Below, piece after piece: positions 1 to 7,986 of a stretch of 64,000 nt of DNA. This DNA comes from Pseudomonadota bacterium. Lineage in GTDB: Bacteria; Pseudomonadota; Alphaproteobacteria; Rhizobiales; Beijerinckiaceae. The stretch is taken from positions 1-64,000 of the forward strand of contig JAEWKH010000071.1 of NCBI GenBank assembly GCA_023386155.1. The letters are read 5' to 3'. Each line of letters opens with the position of its first letter. Position 1 is the stretch's first letter. Made by a program: the position numbers and the translations under genes. The notes beneath the pieces are model-generated. The model ran no database searches, was not told where the DNA came from, and saw only the letters and a list, made by a program, of their open reading frames with translations.

Positions 1-2
1 AG

Positions 3-161
3 AAGGCCTCGACGAGCTACATCCAGCGGCGCTTGCAGATCGGCTACAACCGCGCCGCCTCGCTCATGGAGCGCATGGAGAACGAGGGCATCGTCGGTCC
101 CGCCAACCACGCCGGTAAACGGGAGATTCTGCTTGAAACTCCCGGGATGGGAGAGGATTAA
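3..161 (+). CDS. ftsK: DNA translocase FtsK, C-terminal end (partial)
   Basis: Only the last 52 residues are in the window; the gene runs in from the left. The reading frame opens at base 3 and contains TSYIQRRLQIGYNRAA followed by LMERMENEGIVGP, which is the winged-helix gamma domain that ends FtsK/SpoIIIE proteins and recognises KOPS-type polar sequences to direct pumping of the chromosome toward dif at the division septum. The tail KREILLETPGMGED before the stop is a typical short alphaproteobacterial ending. lolA and an exonuclease III gene follow, an order often seen in Rhizobiales. The identification rests on the gamma domain only, since the motor and membrane domains are outside the window. 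Confidence 0.9.
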   Translation, partial: KASTSYIQRRLQIGYNRAASLMERMENEGIVGPANHAGKREILLETPGMGED

Positions 162-170
162 GGCTCCCGG

Positions 171-273
171 GCATCGATCCCAAACGTGGACTTCCACATT
201 TGGGATCGATCCGATGCTGTTTTTCTCATCTGGCGCATCGTTCAGTGCGGACCCTGAGGGCCGCACGATGCGC
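171..273. repeat. Dispersed two-palindrome intergenic repeat, copy 1
   Basis: The stretch after ftsK holds two imperfect inverted repeats in tandem. The first is bounded by GCATCG and CGATGC with ATCCCAAA/TTTGGGAT inside, and the second by GCGCATCG and CGATGCGC. The same layout recurs at 46738-46849 and 47580-47690. It has no coding potential and looks like a REP/MITE-like element. Confidence 0.75.
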
Positions 274-366
274 TAATGGGAACCTTGGCCGCTGCCCTGC
301 GTCATTCGTGAACCATGTACAATGGTCAGGCAGCGGTCATCATACCCTCTCGCGGAGATTCGTCGG

Positions 367-1287
367 ATGCGTCCCCACCCTCTTGCCAGCCTGGCAATGG
401 TCCTGTCCCTCGGGGCGGGTGCCGTGCCGGCCATGGGGCAGACGCTGCCGATCGAGATGATCTTCCCGCCGTCCCGGCCGGCCGCGATTCAAGGCTTCAG
501 CCCGTCGCCCCCGCACCTGCCGACGGCCTCCTTCCACCGCGCCGGGCCCGGCTCCCCGTCGGCCCGGCCGGTCATCCCCCGGCCGGCCAATGCGGAGCAG
601 GTCCTGGCCGCGACCGCGCCGCTTCCGCCGAGCCGCCCTGCCCTGGCGGAGGCTCCGGAAGCGCCTGAAGCGAAGCCCCTCGCCATCGCGCCGAGACCCG
701 TCGTGGCCGCCGCCGCGGAGCCCGTGGCCCTGCGCCAGCCGCTGCCGAACAACCTGGTGGTGGAGCGGGCCAATGCCTATTTCACGAACCTCACCACCCT
801 CGTGGCCGACTTCACCCAGGTCGGTGGCGACGGGCGCCGGCAGGGCGGGACCCTCTACCTCCAGCGCCCCGGCAAGGTGCGGTTCGAATACGATCCGCCC
901 GCCACCCTCCAGGTGATCGCCGACGGCCGGTCGGTCGCCGTGCGCGACCGCAAGCTCGCCACCCAGGATCTCTATTCCATTTCCCAGACCCCGCTGAAGT
1001 TCCTCCTGCGCGAGCGGGTGAATCTCGGCCAGGACATCAGGATCACCGGCATCGTCAACGACGGCGATTCCGTGCGGATCAGCCTGGAGGATTCCTCGAC
1101 GCTGGGTGGCACCTCCCGCATCACCCTCTATTTCGACCCCCAGGTGGAGAACCTGTACCAGTGGCGCATCGTCGATGCGCAGGGCTTCCAGACGGTGGTG
1201 GTGCTCGGCCGGGCCGAGCGCGGGCGCCGGATCGACGAGGAGATGTTCAAGATCCAGTACGACATCCTCGTGGGCGGGAATAAGTAA
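367..1287 (+). CDS. lolA: Outer-membrane lipoprotein carrier protein LolA family
   Basis: 306 aa. LolA is the periplasmic chaperone that receives lipoproteins from the LolCDE transporter and hands them to the outer membrane. I chose the ATG at 367 because it opens directly on a signal peptide (MRPHPLASLAMVLSLGAGA, cleavage near PAMG-Q). An in-frame ATG at 322 only adds a charged stretch. Residues 25-125 are a Pro/Ala-rich linker, longer than in E. coli LolA. The LolA beta-barrel domain fills residues about 130-300, with NLTTLVADFTQ, GTLYLQRPGKVRFEYDPP and the late ENLYQWRIVDAQG segment typical of the family. It lies between ftsK and xthA. The long linker is odd but common in Rhizobiales homologues. 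Confidence 0.9.
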   Translation: MRPHPLASLAMVLSLGAGAVPAMGQTLPIEMIFPPSRPAAIQGFSPSPPHLPTASFHRAGPGSPSARPVIPRPANAEQVLAATAPLPPSRPALAEAPEAPEAKPLAIAPRPVVAAAAEPVALRQPLPNNLVVERANAYFTNLTTLVADFTQVGGDGRRQGGTLYLQRPGKVRFEYDPPATLQVIADGRSVAVRDRKLATQDLYSISQTPLKFLLRERVNLGQDIRITGIVNDGDSVRISLEDSSTLGGTSRITLYFDPQVENLYQWRIVDAQGFQTVVVLGRAERGRRIDEEMFKIQYDILVGGNK

Positions 1288-1378
1288 CGGATCGTCCGTG
1301 CCGATCTTTCGGGGCACGCTCGACGAAGCCGCATCCGCAATGCTCGCCCAAAACCGTGCTCCTCATAAGCCCTCGCCC

Positions 1379-1416
1379 GGAGGAGCAGCCATCCGGCTGC
1401 GTCTCGAAGGGTCAGG
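1379..1416. repeat. Fragment of a dispersed GAGGAGCAG...CTGCGTCTCGAAGG repeat
   Basis: This short intergenic stretch between lolA and the exonuclease gene resembles one arm of the larger inverted repeat at 31982-32087 (GGAGCAG, a few bases, then CTGCGTCTCGAAGG). It is a degraded copy only. Confidence 0.5.
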
Positions 1417-1535
1417 GCAGAGATTGACGACTCAGTCTTCGAGGAGGTCGAGAAAGCTGACAACGCCTGAAGCTCACCCTTCCCTCCGGCCCGAATCTGT
1501 CGTAGCCCGAAGGCATCTTCCGAAGGGCCATCCCC

Positions 1536-2351
1536 GTGCAACTGACCGTCTCGACCTGGAACATCAATTCCGTTCGCCTGCGCATCGACCAGGTGGGCCG
1601 CTTCCTGAAGGAGCGCCGGCCCGACATCCTGTGCCTGCAGGAGACCAAGTGCCCGAACGACAAGCTGCCCCTGAAGGAGCTGCAGGGCTTCGGCTATCCC
1701 TTCGTGGTCCATATGGGCCAGAAGGGCTACAACGGGGTCGCGATCCTGTCCCGCTATCCCTTTTCCGAGACGAGCGTGATGGAGATGTGCGGCCGGCAGG
1801 ACGCGCGCCACATCACCGTCACCCTGAGCCGGGAGGCCAAGGCGGCCGCCGGCCTCACGATCCATAACTTCTACGTCCCGGCCGGCGGCGACATCCCGGA
1901 CCCGGAGATCAACGAGAAGTTCAGGCACAAGCTCGACTTCATGGCCGAGATGCGCTCCTGGGGCAGCAAGGCGAAGCCCACCGCGGCGCCCGCCATTCTC
2001 GTGGGCGACCTCAACGTGGCGCCCCTCGAGCACGACGTCTGGAGCCACAAGCAGCTCCTCGACGTGGTGAGCCACACCCCGGTCGAGACCGAGGCGCTGG
2101 AGGAACTGCGCCAGGAGGCGGAATGGATCGACGCCATGCGGGTGCTGCGCCCCGAGCCGGAGAAGATCTATTCCTGGTGGAGCTACCGCTCGCCCGACTG
2201 GGCGGCCGCCGACAAGGGCCGCCGGCTCGACCACGTCTGGCTGTCGAAAGACATGAAAGGCACCCTGCGCTCCATCGACGTGACGCGCGAGACCCGCGGC
2301 TGGGACCGCCCCTCCGACCATGCGCCGGTGACGGCCGTGCTGGAGCTGTAA
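1536..2351 (+). CDS. xthA: Exodeoxyribonuclease III (AP endonuclease)
   Basis: 271 aa, GTG start at 1536. It belongs to the endonuclease/exonuclease/phosphatase fold that cuts abasic sites in base-excision repair and trims 3' blocked ends. The diagnostic metal and catalytic residues are visible: the N in STWNINSVR, the E in LCLQETK (about residue 36), the GDLNVAP motif (about 157-163), and the C-terminal SDHAPV with the catalytic His. Length matches the family. The GTG is preferred because the protein should begin right at the first beta strand (QLTVSTWNINS). It is the third gene of the ftsK-lolA-xth order. Whether it is the main ExoIII or a paralogue cannot be judged from one locus. Confidence 0.93.
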   Translation: MQLTVSTWNINSVRLRIDQVGRFLKERRPDILCLQETKCPNDKLPLKELQGFGYPFVVHMGQKGYNGVAILSRYPFSETSVMEMCGRQDARHITVTLSREAKAAAGLTIHNFYVPAGGDIPDPEINEKFRHKLDFMAEMRSWGSKAKPTAAPAILVGDLNVAPLEHDVWSHKQLLDVVSHTPVETEALEELRQEAEWIDAMRVLRPEPEKIYSWWSYRSPDWAAADKGRRLDHVWLSKDMKGTLRSIDVTRETRGWDRPSDHAPVTAVLEL

Positions 2352-2438
2352 AGACCCGTTCTGGAATTCCTTCTTTTGACGGGTTGTTAACCGCTTTTTG
2401 CAAAAGGTTCTGCACGAATTTCCCTAAGGTAAATCACC

Positions 2439-4151
2439 GTGCAGTTCCTCACCAACCGGAAGCTTTCCCACCTCACGACGGCCGCCATGGTGGCGTTCGT
2501 CGTGATGACCGCCGCCGCTCTCTTCGCGGCCGTTTCCCTCCAGACCCGCTCGGACGTCGAGAGCAAGGCGCTGGCCCAGCTGCACTCCAACGTGCGGACC
2601 TTCGTGGGCATCCTGCGCGGCTCCATCGATAGCCTTGCGGTGAAGAAGGACGCCGACGGCGCCGTCACGGGCATCACGGTCAACGACGACGCGGTGTTCT
2701 ACAGCGACGAGCTCGCCGACCGGATCGCCGAGGCGACCCAGGCTCCGGCGACCCTGTTCGTCAAGGACAAGGCCAGCGGCGACTTCATTCGCCGCGCCAC
2801 CAACATGCGCAATCCCGACGGCTCCCGCGCCGTCGGCACCGCCATGGACCGCAAGGGCGGCATCTTCCCCGTCGTGTCGGCCGGCGGCACCTATGTGGGC
2901 AAGGCCACGATTCTCGGGAACGACTATCTCCTCGTGAACCTGCCGGTCTTCGGCCAGTCCGGACAGGTCCTCGGCGTCCTCGGCAGCGGCTTCCAGGTCA
3001 CCGCGCTCGAAGCCGCGGCCAGCCGCCTGATGTGGCAGGTGGGCATGGTGTCGCTCGCGGCCGTGCTCGTGCTGACGCTCGCCGCGATCCTGTCGGCCCG
3101 GATGCTGTTCCGGCCGATCCCGAAGCTGGCCGAGACCATGAACAGCCTGGCCCACGGGGAGACCGGCCTGACCGTTCCCTACGTGGCCTGGAAGAACGAG
3201 ATCGGCGAGATGGCCCGCGCCGTGGAGATCTTCCGCGACAACACGGTCGAGCGCCAGCGTCTCTCCGTCGAGCAGGCGGCGGAGAGCGACGCCAAGATGC
3301 AGCGCGCCCTGAAGCTCGACGCGCTGACGCGCCAGTTCGAGGCCAATGTCTCGGCCCTCACCCAGGGGCTCGCCACCGCGGCCTCGGAGATGGAGGCGAC
3401 CGCCCGGACCATGACGGACACGGCCGACCGGACCAACCAGCAATCCGTCAGCGTGGCGGCCGCCGCCGAGCAGACCTCGAGCAGCGTGCAGACCGTCGCG
3501 GCCGCGACTGAGGAGATGGCGATCTCGATCCGGGAGATCGCCCGGCAGGTCACACAGTCGTCCCAGATCTCCTTCGAGGCGGTGGAGAACGCCAAGCGGA
3601 CCAACGGCATCGTCCAGGCCCTGTCCAGCAGCGCCGAGCGCATCGGCGACGTGATCACGCTGATCAACAACCTGGCCGCCCAGACGAACCTCCTGGCGCT
3701 CAACGCGACCATCGAGGCGGCGCGCGCCGGCGAGGCGGGCAAGGGCTTCGCCGTGGTGGCCTCCGAGGTGAAGAACCTCGCGACCCAGACCGCCAGGGCG
3801 ACCGAGGAGATCGGCTCGCAGATCGCACAGATCCAGGGCGCGACGCAGGAAGCCGTCGGGGCGATCCACGGCATCCAGACGATCATCGACCAGATCTCAT
3901 CCATCTCCACCGGCATCGCGGCCGCCATGGAGGAGCAGGATGCCACGACGGGCGAAATCTCGCGCAGCGTGCAGGAGGCCGCCCGCGGCACCGGCCAGGT
4001 GACGGACAGCATCGACAGCGTGAAGCACGGCGCCGGCGAGACCGGAGCCGCAGCGACGCAGGTCCTCGGCGCGGCCCAGGAACTCGCCCGCTACGCGGAA
4101 AACCTCAGCCGCGAGGTCGACGTCTTCCTGAACGACGTGAAGGCCGCGTGA
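2439..4151 (+). CDS. Methyl-accepting chemotaxis protein with periplasmic Cache-type sensor
   Basis: 570 aa, GTG start at 2439. A transmembrane chemoreceptor that controls CheA. TM1 is at residues about 14-34, followed by a periplasmic region of about 155 residues (Cache-like; GSRAVGTAMDRKGG and YLLVNLPVFGQSGQVLGV are typical). TM2 is at about 197-220, HAMP about 220-275, and the signalling coiled coil 290-565. The conserved hairpin tip is clear (INNLAAQTNLLALNATIEA, then RAGEAGKGFAVVASEVK). The protein ends DVFLNDVKAA with no CheR/CheB-tethering pentapeptide. No che genes are adjacent, so it is an orphan receptor and its ligand is unknown. Confidence 0.93.
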   Translation: MQFLTNRKLSHLTTAAMVAFVVMTAAALFAAVSLQTRSDVESKALAQLHSNVRTFVGILRGSIDSLAVKKDADGAVTGITVNDDAVFYSDELADRIAEATQAPATLFVKDKASGDFIRRATNMRNPDGSRAVGTAMDRKGGIFPVVSAGGTYVGKATILGNDYLLVNLPVFGQSGQVLGVLGSGFQVTALEAAASRLMWQVGMVSLAAVLVLTLAAILSARMLFRPIPKLAETMNSLAHGETGLTVPYVAWKNEIGEMARAVEIFRDNTVERQRLSVEQAAESDAKMQRALKLDALTRQFEANVSALTQGLATAASEMEATARTMTDTADRTNQQSVSVAAAAEQTSSSVQTVAAATEEMAISIREIARQVTQSSQISFEAVENAKRTNGIVQALSSSAERIGDVITLINNLAAQTNLLALNATIEAARAGEAGKGFAVVASEVKNLATQTARATEEIGSQIAQIQGATQEAVGAIHGIQTIIDQISSISTGIAAAMEEQDATTGEISRSVQEAARGTGQVTDSIDSVKHGAGETGAAATQVLGAAQELARYAENLSREVDVFLNDVKAA

Positions 4152-4241
4152 GGGGGCAATCCCTCGCGTCCCGATCGAACGGCACGGCCGGGATTTGCTC
4201 CGTCACCCACAGAGACCGACTCATCAAGCGCTGGTAACCCT

Positions 4242-4260
4242 CCTCCCCCTTGTAGGGAGG
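4242..4260. repeat. Short CCTCCC...GGGAGG palindrome
   Basis: An inverted repeat with the arms CCTCCC and GGGAGG around CCTTGTA lies between the convergent chemoreceptor and RTX genes. The same type recurs at 18345-18363 and near 47527. It may stop transcription but has no T-run, so I class it as a repeat. Confidence 0.5.
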
Positions 4261-4276
4261 GAAATTGCGCGAGCCC

Positions 4277-5806
4277 TCACACCACGAGAAAATCGCCGGC
4301 GGTCAGCTTGGCCTTGTTGGCGATCTTGATGATCTCGACCGGCTTGTAGCGCGTGCCGGAGCCGTCGGCGTCATAAGACACGATGCCCTTCTTGTAGATG
4401 ACGTAGTCGTTGGCATCCGTCGCCTTCGTCAGCTTGAAGAACTTCTTGTTCAGGGCGGAAGGGGCTGCTTCCGATCCCTTTCCGAGCTTCTTGAAGATCC
4501 TGTTGTCGAGCCAGATCTTGTCCTCGCCCGGCTTGAAGTCGGTGATCGTGTCGAAGTTGACCTTCTTGTTCTGGTTCCTCGGCGTGGTGCCCTTGCCGAG
4601 CGCCGTGTTGAACACGAACACATCCGCACCCGCCCCGCCGGTCAGCACGTCGTTGCCGCTCGCCCCTTTCAGCGTGTCGTTGCCACCAGCACCGGTCAGC
4701 ACATCGCGCCCCTTCGTTCCAATCAGCACCAGAGCTTTGTCAGTTGTCGGAATCGTAGGCATCGTCGGCGTCGAACCCTCGACATCGGACCATTTCGTCG
4801 TCCGCCCGTTGTTCGTGACGAAGTCGATGCCTTTTTCATGCAGCTCCCGTCGCTCGGCATCCGTCAGGATGCCGCCTGCAACCGTCAGCGTGTCACCTTC
4901 GGCCAGGTCCGCATAGAGCAATCTTGCTATCGACAGGTTGTCGACGATGATCGTCGTGCCGACCCCCCCATATGTGACCTTCGCGAAACCGCCGATCTCG
5001 ATCCCGCGAAGATCGATGGTCTCGCCGCTGATATGCAGCCTGTCTTCCGCCTGGCCGCCGCCGTCGATCCTGTCGATTTTCGCGATCTGGCCGTCTGATA
5101 TGTAGATCGTATCGTTTCCACTCGATCCGAGAATGGTTTCAATGCCCTCGAACTTGCTGAGAAAGGTGAAACTTGCCGTTCCACCGGTTTTCAGCTTCAG
5201 CGTGTCTGCGCCGGCCCCTCCGTCGATCTCGTCACCCCAGCTGAGCTGGCCACTTTCAATCTCGATGATGTTGTCGGCCGCATCGCCCAAGATGCGGTCC
5301 GCCGCAAACAGTGTCGCGTCGTCACCACCGTCGTTGCTGTCGAGGATGACGAGAGACACCGATCTTTCAGGCGACGGCGAGGTTGCAAGATGATCGGTGA
5401 AGGTGAGGGCCCTGATGAGCTTCTCCGCCGCAACCCTCAGGGCCTCGATCCCTTCAGGGGATCCCGCCCCCATAAACTCGACGATGAGCCTGTTGCCCTC
5501 GTAAGAGTCCACGGTTCCGATGGTGACGCCATCGATCCTGATCGCGCTGCCGGCCTCGAGCGACGTCGTTGAAATCTCGACCACACCTGGCGTGAGCTTG
5601 ATGCCGAGGGTGGCGTCCGCATCGGTCAAGAATCGAAGCTGCGCGATCGCCGCCCCGTCGGCGAGCGTGACCTGGGCGTCGCCGTCCTTGTCGATCAGCA
5701 CCGGGACGCCCACGCCTGCCGTAGCGGCGGGCACGAAGAAGTGATCGATATTGAGGCCGAGCAGATTCGTCTCGGTTGCCAGTGGAGCGGACAGGGGGAG
5801 ATTCAT
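4277..5806 (-). CDS. RTX-type calcium-binding secreted protein
   Basis: 509 aa from the ATG at 5806 (GGCGGG lies a few bases upstream; a GTG at 5848 would add 14 residues). There is no Sec signal peptide. Near residues 360-390 run nonapeptide hemolysin-type repeats (GAGGNDTLKG, ASGNDVLTGGAGADVFVF). They are followed by a C-terminal block (NFDTITDFKPGEDKIWLD) that usually forms the last RTX roll and the uncleaved type I secretion signal. Further Gly/Asp motifs occur mid-protein (DEIDGGAGADTLKL, GSSGNDTIYIS). The N-terminal 150 residues repeat short beta-rich motifs I do not recognise. Such proteins normally leave the cell through an HlyB/HlyD/TolC channel, but none is encoded nearby. Base composition is lower in G+C than the flanks, suggesting acquisition. 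The target is unknown. Confidence 0.85.
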   Translation of the reverse strand: MNLPLSAPLATETNLLGLNIDHFFVPAATAGVGVPVLIDKDGDAQVTLADGAAIAQLRFLTDADATLGIKLTPGVVEISTTSLEAGSAIRIDGVTIGTVDSYEGNRLIVEFMGAGSPEGIEALRVAAEKLIRALTFTDHLATSPSPERSVSLVILDSNDGGDDATLFAADRILGDAADNIIEIESGQLSWGDEIDGGAGADTLKLKTGGTASFTFLSKFEGIETILGSSGNDTIYISDGQIAKIDRIDGGGQAEDRLHISGETIDLRGIEIGGFAKVTYGGVGTTIIVDNLSIARLLYADLAEGDTLTVAGGILTDAERRELHEKGIDFVTNNGRTTKWSDVEGSTPTMPTIPTTDKALVLIGTKGRDVLTGAGGNDTLKGASGNDVLTGGAGADVFVFNTALGKGTTPRNQNKKVNFDTITDFKPGEDKIWLDNRIFKKLGKGSEAAPSALNKKFFKLTKATDANDYVIYKKGIVSYDADGSGTRYKPVEIIKIANKAKLTAGDFLVV

Positions 5807-5994
5807 GGCGGTCCCGCCTTTCGGAAGAGATTTCTGCGTTCCTCTCACTTAGAAGGAAAACGTTATAAAAAATCAATTCCTATCCGGCTGCTCGCTCCGC
5901 AGGCTCTTTCCGATAGGTCAAAGAGCATCGATCTGCCGTTCGTAACCAACCGGCTCCGAGTCAGAAAGATTGCGCTTTCATGCGCGCTTGAAGA

Positions 5995-6492
5995 TCAGCG
6001 ATCCTCGTCCGGCGCCTTCGCCGGGATGTCCTCGCCGTCGATGGCGATGAGCTGTTGGCGCACCCGCTCCAGGCCTTCCGTGAGGCGGACGAGCTCCTCG
6101 GCCATCGCGTCCTGAATCGCCGCGGCGGCGTCCGGGAACTCCTCGAGCACCCGGCGCATGAGGCTCGGCGTCACGCGGATGATGGACGAGGGCTCGCGGG
6201 CCGTGGCGGTGGCGCGGCGCTCGACGCGGGCGAACAGGGCCGCCTGCCCGATCAGGGAACCCGGACCGGCGAGAAAGGCCTCCGGCGCGCCGTCCTCGCG
6301 GGCATCGAGCGCGATGGTCCCGCGGCTCACCACATAGCCGCCGTCGGAGCGGTCGCCCCTTTTGAACAGCACGTCCCCTTCCCGGTAGCTCCGGCTCTCC
6401 GACGCGAAGGCGACGAGGCGCAGGGCATCCCGCTCCAGCAGGTTGAACAGCGGAGCCTGGCTCAAAACCGCGATGTCGTCGTCGAGCGCCAT
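5995..6492 (-). CDS. Cyclic nucleotide-binding domain protein without DNA-binding domain
   Basis: 165 aa. Residues about 10-130 form a Crp-like cNMP-binding beta roll (APLFNLLERDALRLVAFA, the YREGDVLFKRGDRSDGGYVV turn, then GSLIGQAALF, where the phosphate-binding cassette sits). The rest is a helical C-terminus (LTEGLERVRQQLIAIDG) and there is no helix-turn-helix, so it is not a Crp/Fnr activator. It begins only 6 bases after the stop of the upstream response regulator, so the two are almost certainly co-transcribed and probably work together. The ligand is not predictable; in many alphaproteobacterial members the classical cAMP-contact residues are degenerate. Confidence 0.85.
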   Translation of the reverse strand: MALDDDIAVLSQAPLFNLLERDALRLVAFASESRSYREGDVLFKRGDRSDGGYVVSRGTIALDAREDGAPEAFLAGPGSLIGQAALFARVERRATATAREPSSIIRVTPSLMRRVLEEFPDAAAAIQDAMAEELVRLTEGLERVRQQLIAIDGEDIPAKAPDEDR

Positions 6493-6498
6493 GGGTTC

Positions 6499-7185
6499 TT
6501 AAGGGATCAGCTTGTAGCCGCCGGGCTCGGTCACCAGGATGCTCGCATTGGACGGGTCGGACTCGATCTTCTGGCGCAGGCGGTAGATATGCGTCTCGAG
6601 GGTGTGGGTCGTGACGTTGGAATTGTAGCCCCAGACCTCGGTGAGCAGGGTGTCGCGCCCGACCACGGCCTGGCCGGCGCGGTAGAGATAGCGCAGGATC
6701 GCCGTCTCCTTTTCCGTCAGCTTGAGCTTGGACCCCTTGTCGGTGGTGAGCAGCTTCGAGCCCGGGCGGAAGATGTAGGGGCCGATCTGGAACACCGCGT
6801 CCTCGCTCGCCTCGTACTGGCGCAGCTGCGCCCGGATGCGGGCGAGCAGCACGGCGAACTTGAAGGGCTTGACCACGTAGTCGTTGGCCCCGGCCTCCAG
6901 GCCCATGACCGTATCGGTATCGGACCCCTGGGCGGTGAGCATGATGATCGGGCTGCGGAAGCCGTTCTGGCGCATGACCTTGACCGCCTCGCGCCCGTCC
7001 ATGTCGGGCAGGCCCACATCCATGATGGCGAGATCGACCCGGTCGCCCTTCACGGCCTCGATGGCCTGCGTGGCCGTCTCGGCGGTCGCGACCTGGAACT
7101 CGTCATAGAATCCGAGCTGTTCGGCTAGGGTGTCGCGCAGGTCCTGATCGTCATCGACGACGAGGAGGCGGCTGGCATTCGACAT
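6499..7185 (-). CDS. OmpR/PhoB-family response regulator, CenR-like
   Basis: 228 aa from the ATG at 7185, which follows a GAAGGG ribosome-binding site; the longer open frame upstream is untranslated. Residues 1-125 are a receiver domain with the acidic pair (VVDDDQD), the phospho-acceptor Asp in LAIMDVGLPDMDG, the Thr in MLTAQG and the Lys in VVKPF. Residues 130-228 are a winged helix (LTEKETAILRYLYRAG, THTLETHIYRLRQKIE). The sequence is very like CenR, the essential envelope regulator of Caulobacter and rhizobia, but I assign no symbol because the partner kinase is not here. The neighbouring divergent L,D-transpeptidase fits a cell-wall role. Confidence 0.9.
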   Translation of the reverse strand: MSNASRLLVVDDDQDLRDTLAEQLGFYDEFQVATAETATQAIEAVKGDRVDLAIMDVGLPDMDGREAVKVMRQNGFRSPIIMLTAQGSDTDTVMGLEAGANDYVVKPFKFAVLLARIRAQLRQYEASEDAVFQIGPYIFRPGSKLLTTDKGSKLKLTEKETAILRYLYRAGQAVVGRDTLLTEVWGYNSNVTTHTLETHIYRLRQKIESDPSNASILVTEPGGYKLIP

Positions 7186-7443
7186 CTCAAACCCTTCACA
7201 CGATGAACTGCAAAAGTCGCTTAGGGCGGCCTTGGGGAGGCGAAAAACCGCTCGAGCCTCGAGCCGGTTCGTCCGCCCCCTTGTCACCGCGCATGATCCC
7301 GACCGAAAAACGCAGCCTGGCCTTTGGTGCATCGTCGGATGCGCCGGCCGGCGCGAGCCTTGAGCTTCGGATCATGCTCGACGCATAAGAGTAGTCATTC
7401 CCAGCTTGACAACAAGAGGGACCTTCCGTCCCTTCCACTGCCC

Positions 7444-7977
7444 ATGAAACTCTCTCGCGTCAATGTCATCCGCGTCTTCCGCTCCCCGCTCGACCACCGG
7501 CGCGGGCGCCTTGAGGCCGGCAATCTCGTCATGCCCTGCGCCCTGGGGCGCTCGGGGCCCCGGCGGCCCAAGCGCGAGGGCGACGGCGCCTCGCCGGTCG
7601 GGCGCTTCAGGATCCTGCAGGCCTTCTACCGCGCCGATCACGGCCCCCGTCCCCGGACGGGCCTTCCTTTGAGGCCGATCCGCCCGGCGGACGGCTGGTC
7701 CGATGATGTAAGGGACCGGCGCTACAACCGCCTCGTTCCCCTGCCCTGCCCGACCAGCCATGAAAAGATGTGGCGGGACGACCACCTCTACGACGTGGTG
7801 CTGGACATCGCCTGGAACCGCGGCCCCATCCAAAAAGGCCGCGGCAGCGCCATCTTCCTCCACCTCGCCCGCCCGGGCTTCCTGCCCACCGAGGGCTGCG
7901 TGGCCGTCGAGAAGCGCATGATCCGGCGGCTCCTGGAGCGGATCGGGCCGAAGACTCGGATCGAGATCGTGGGTTAA
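7444..7977 (+). CDS. L,D-transpeptidase family protein (YkuD fold, COG3786 type)
   Basis: 177 aa from the ATG at 7444. The family cross-links peptidoglycan through 3-3 bonds or attaches proteins to it. The catalytic motif is visible late in the protein: HLARPGFLPTEGCVAV, with the conserved His and the nucleophile Cys in TEGC. Earlier come KREGDGASPVGRF and DHLYDVVLDIAWN, both characteristic of this subgroup. No signal peptide is apparent, which is usual for these short members and leaves export unexplained. The gene is divergent from the CenR-like regulator across about 260 bases, so it is a plausible target of that regulator (inference). Confidence 0.87.
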   Translation: MKLSRVNVIRVFRSPLDHRRGRLEAGNLVMPCALGRSGPRRPKREGDGASPVGRFRILQAFYRADHGPRPRTGLPLRPIRPADGWSDDVRDRRYNRLVPLPCPTSHEKMWRDDHLYDVVLDIAWNRGPIQKGRGSAIFLHLARPGFLPTEGCVAVEKRMIRRLLERIGPKTRIEIVG

Positions 7978-7986
7978 TCCACCCCC

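Noticed and set aside
4242..4260. Rho-independent terminator for the chemoreceptor gene
   Set aside because: A stem is present but there is no T-run after it on the plus strand and the stem is short, so I list it only as a repeat.
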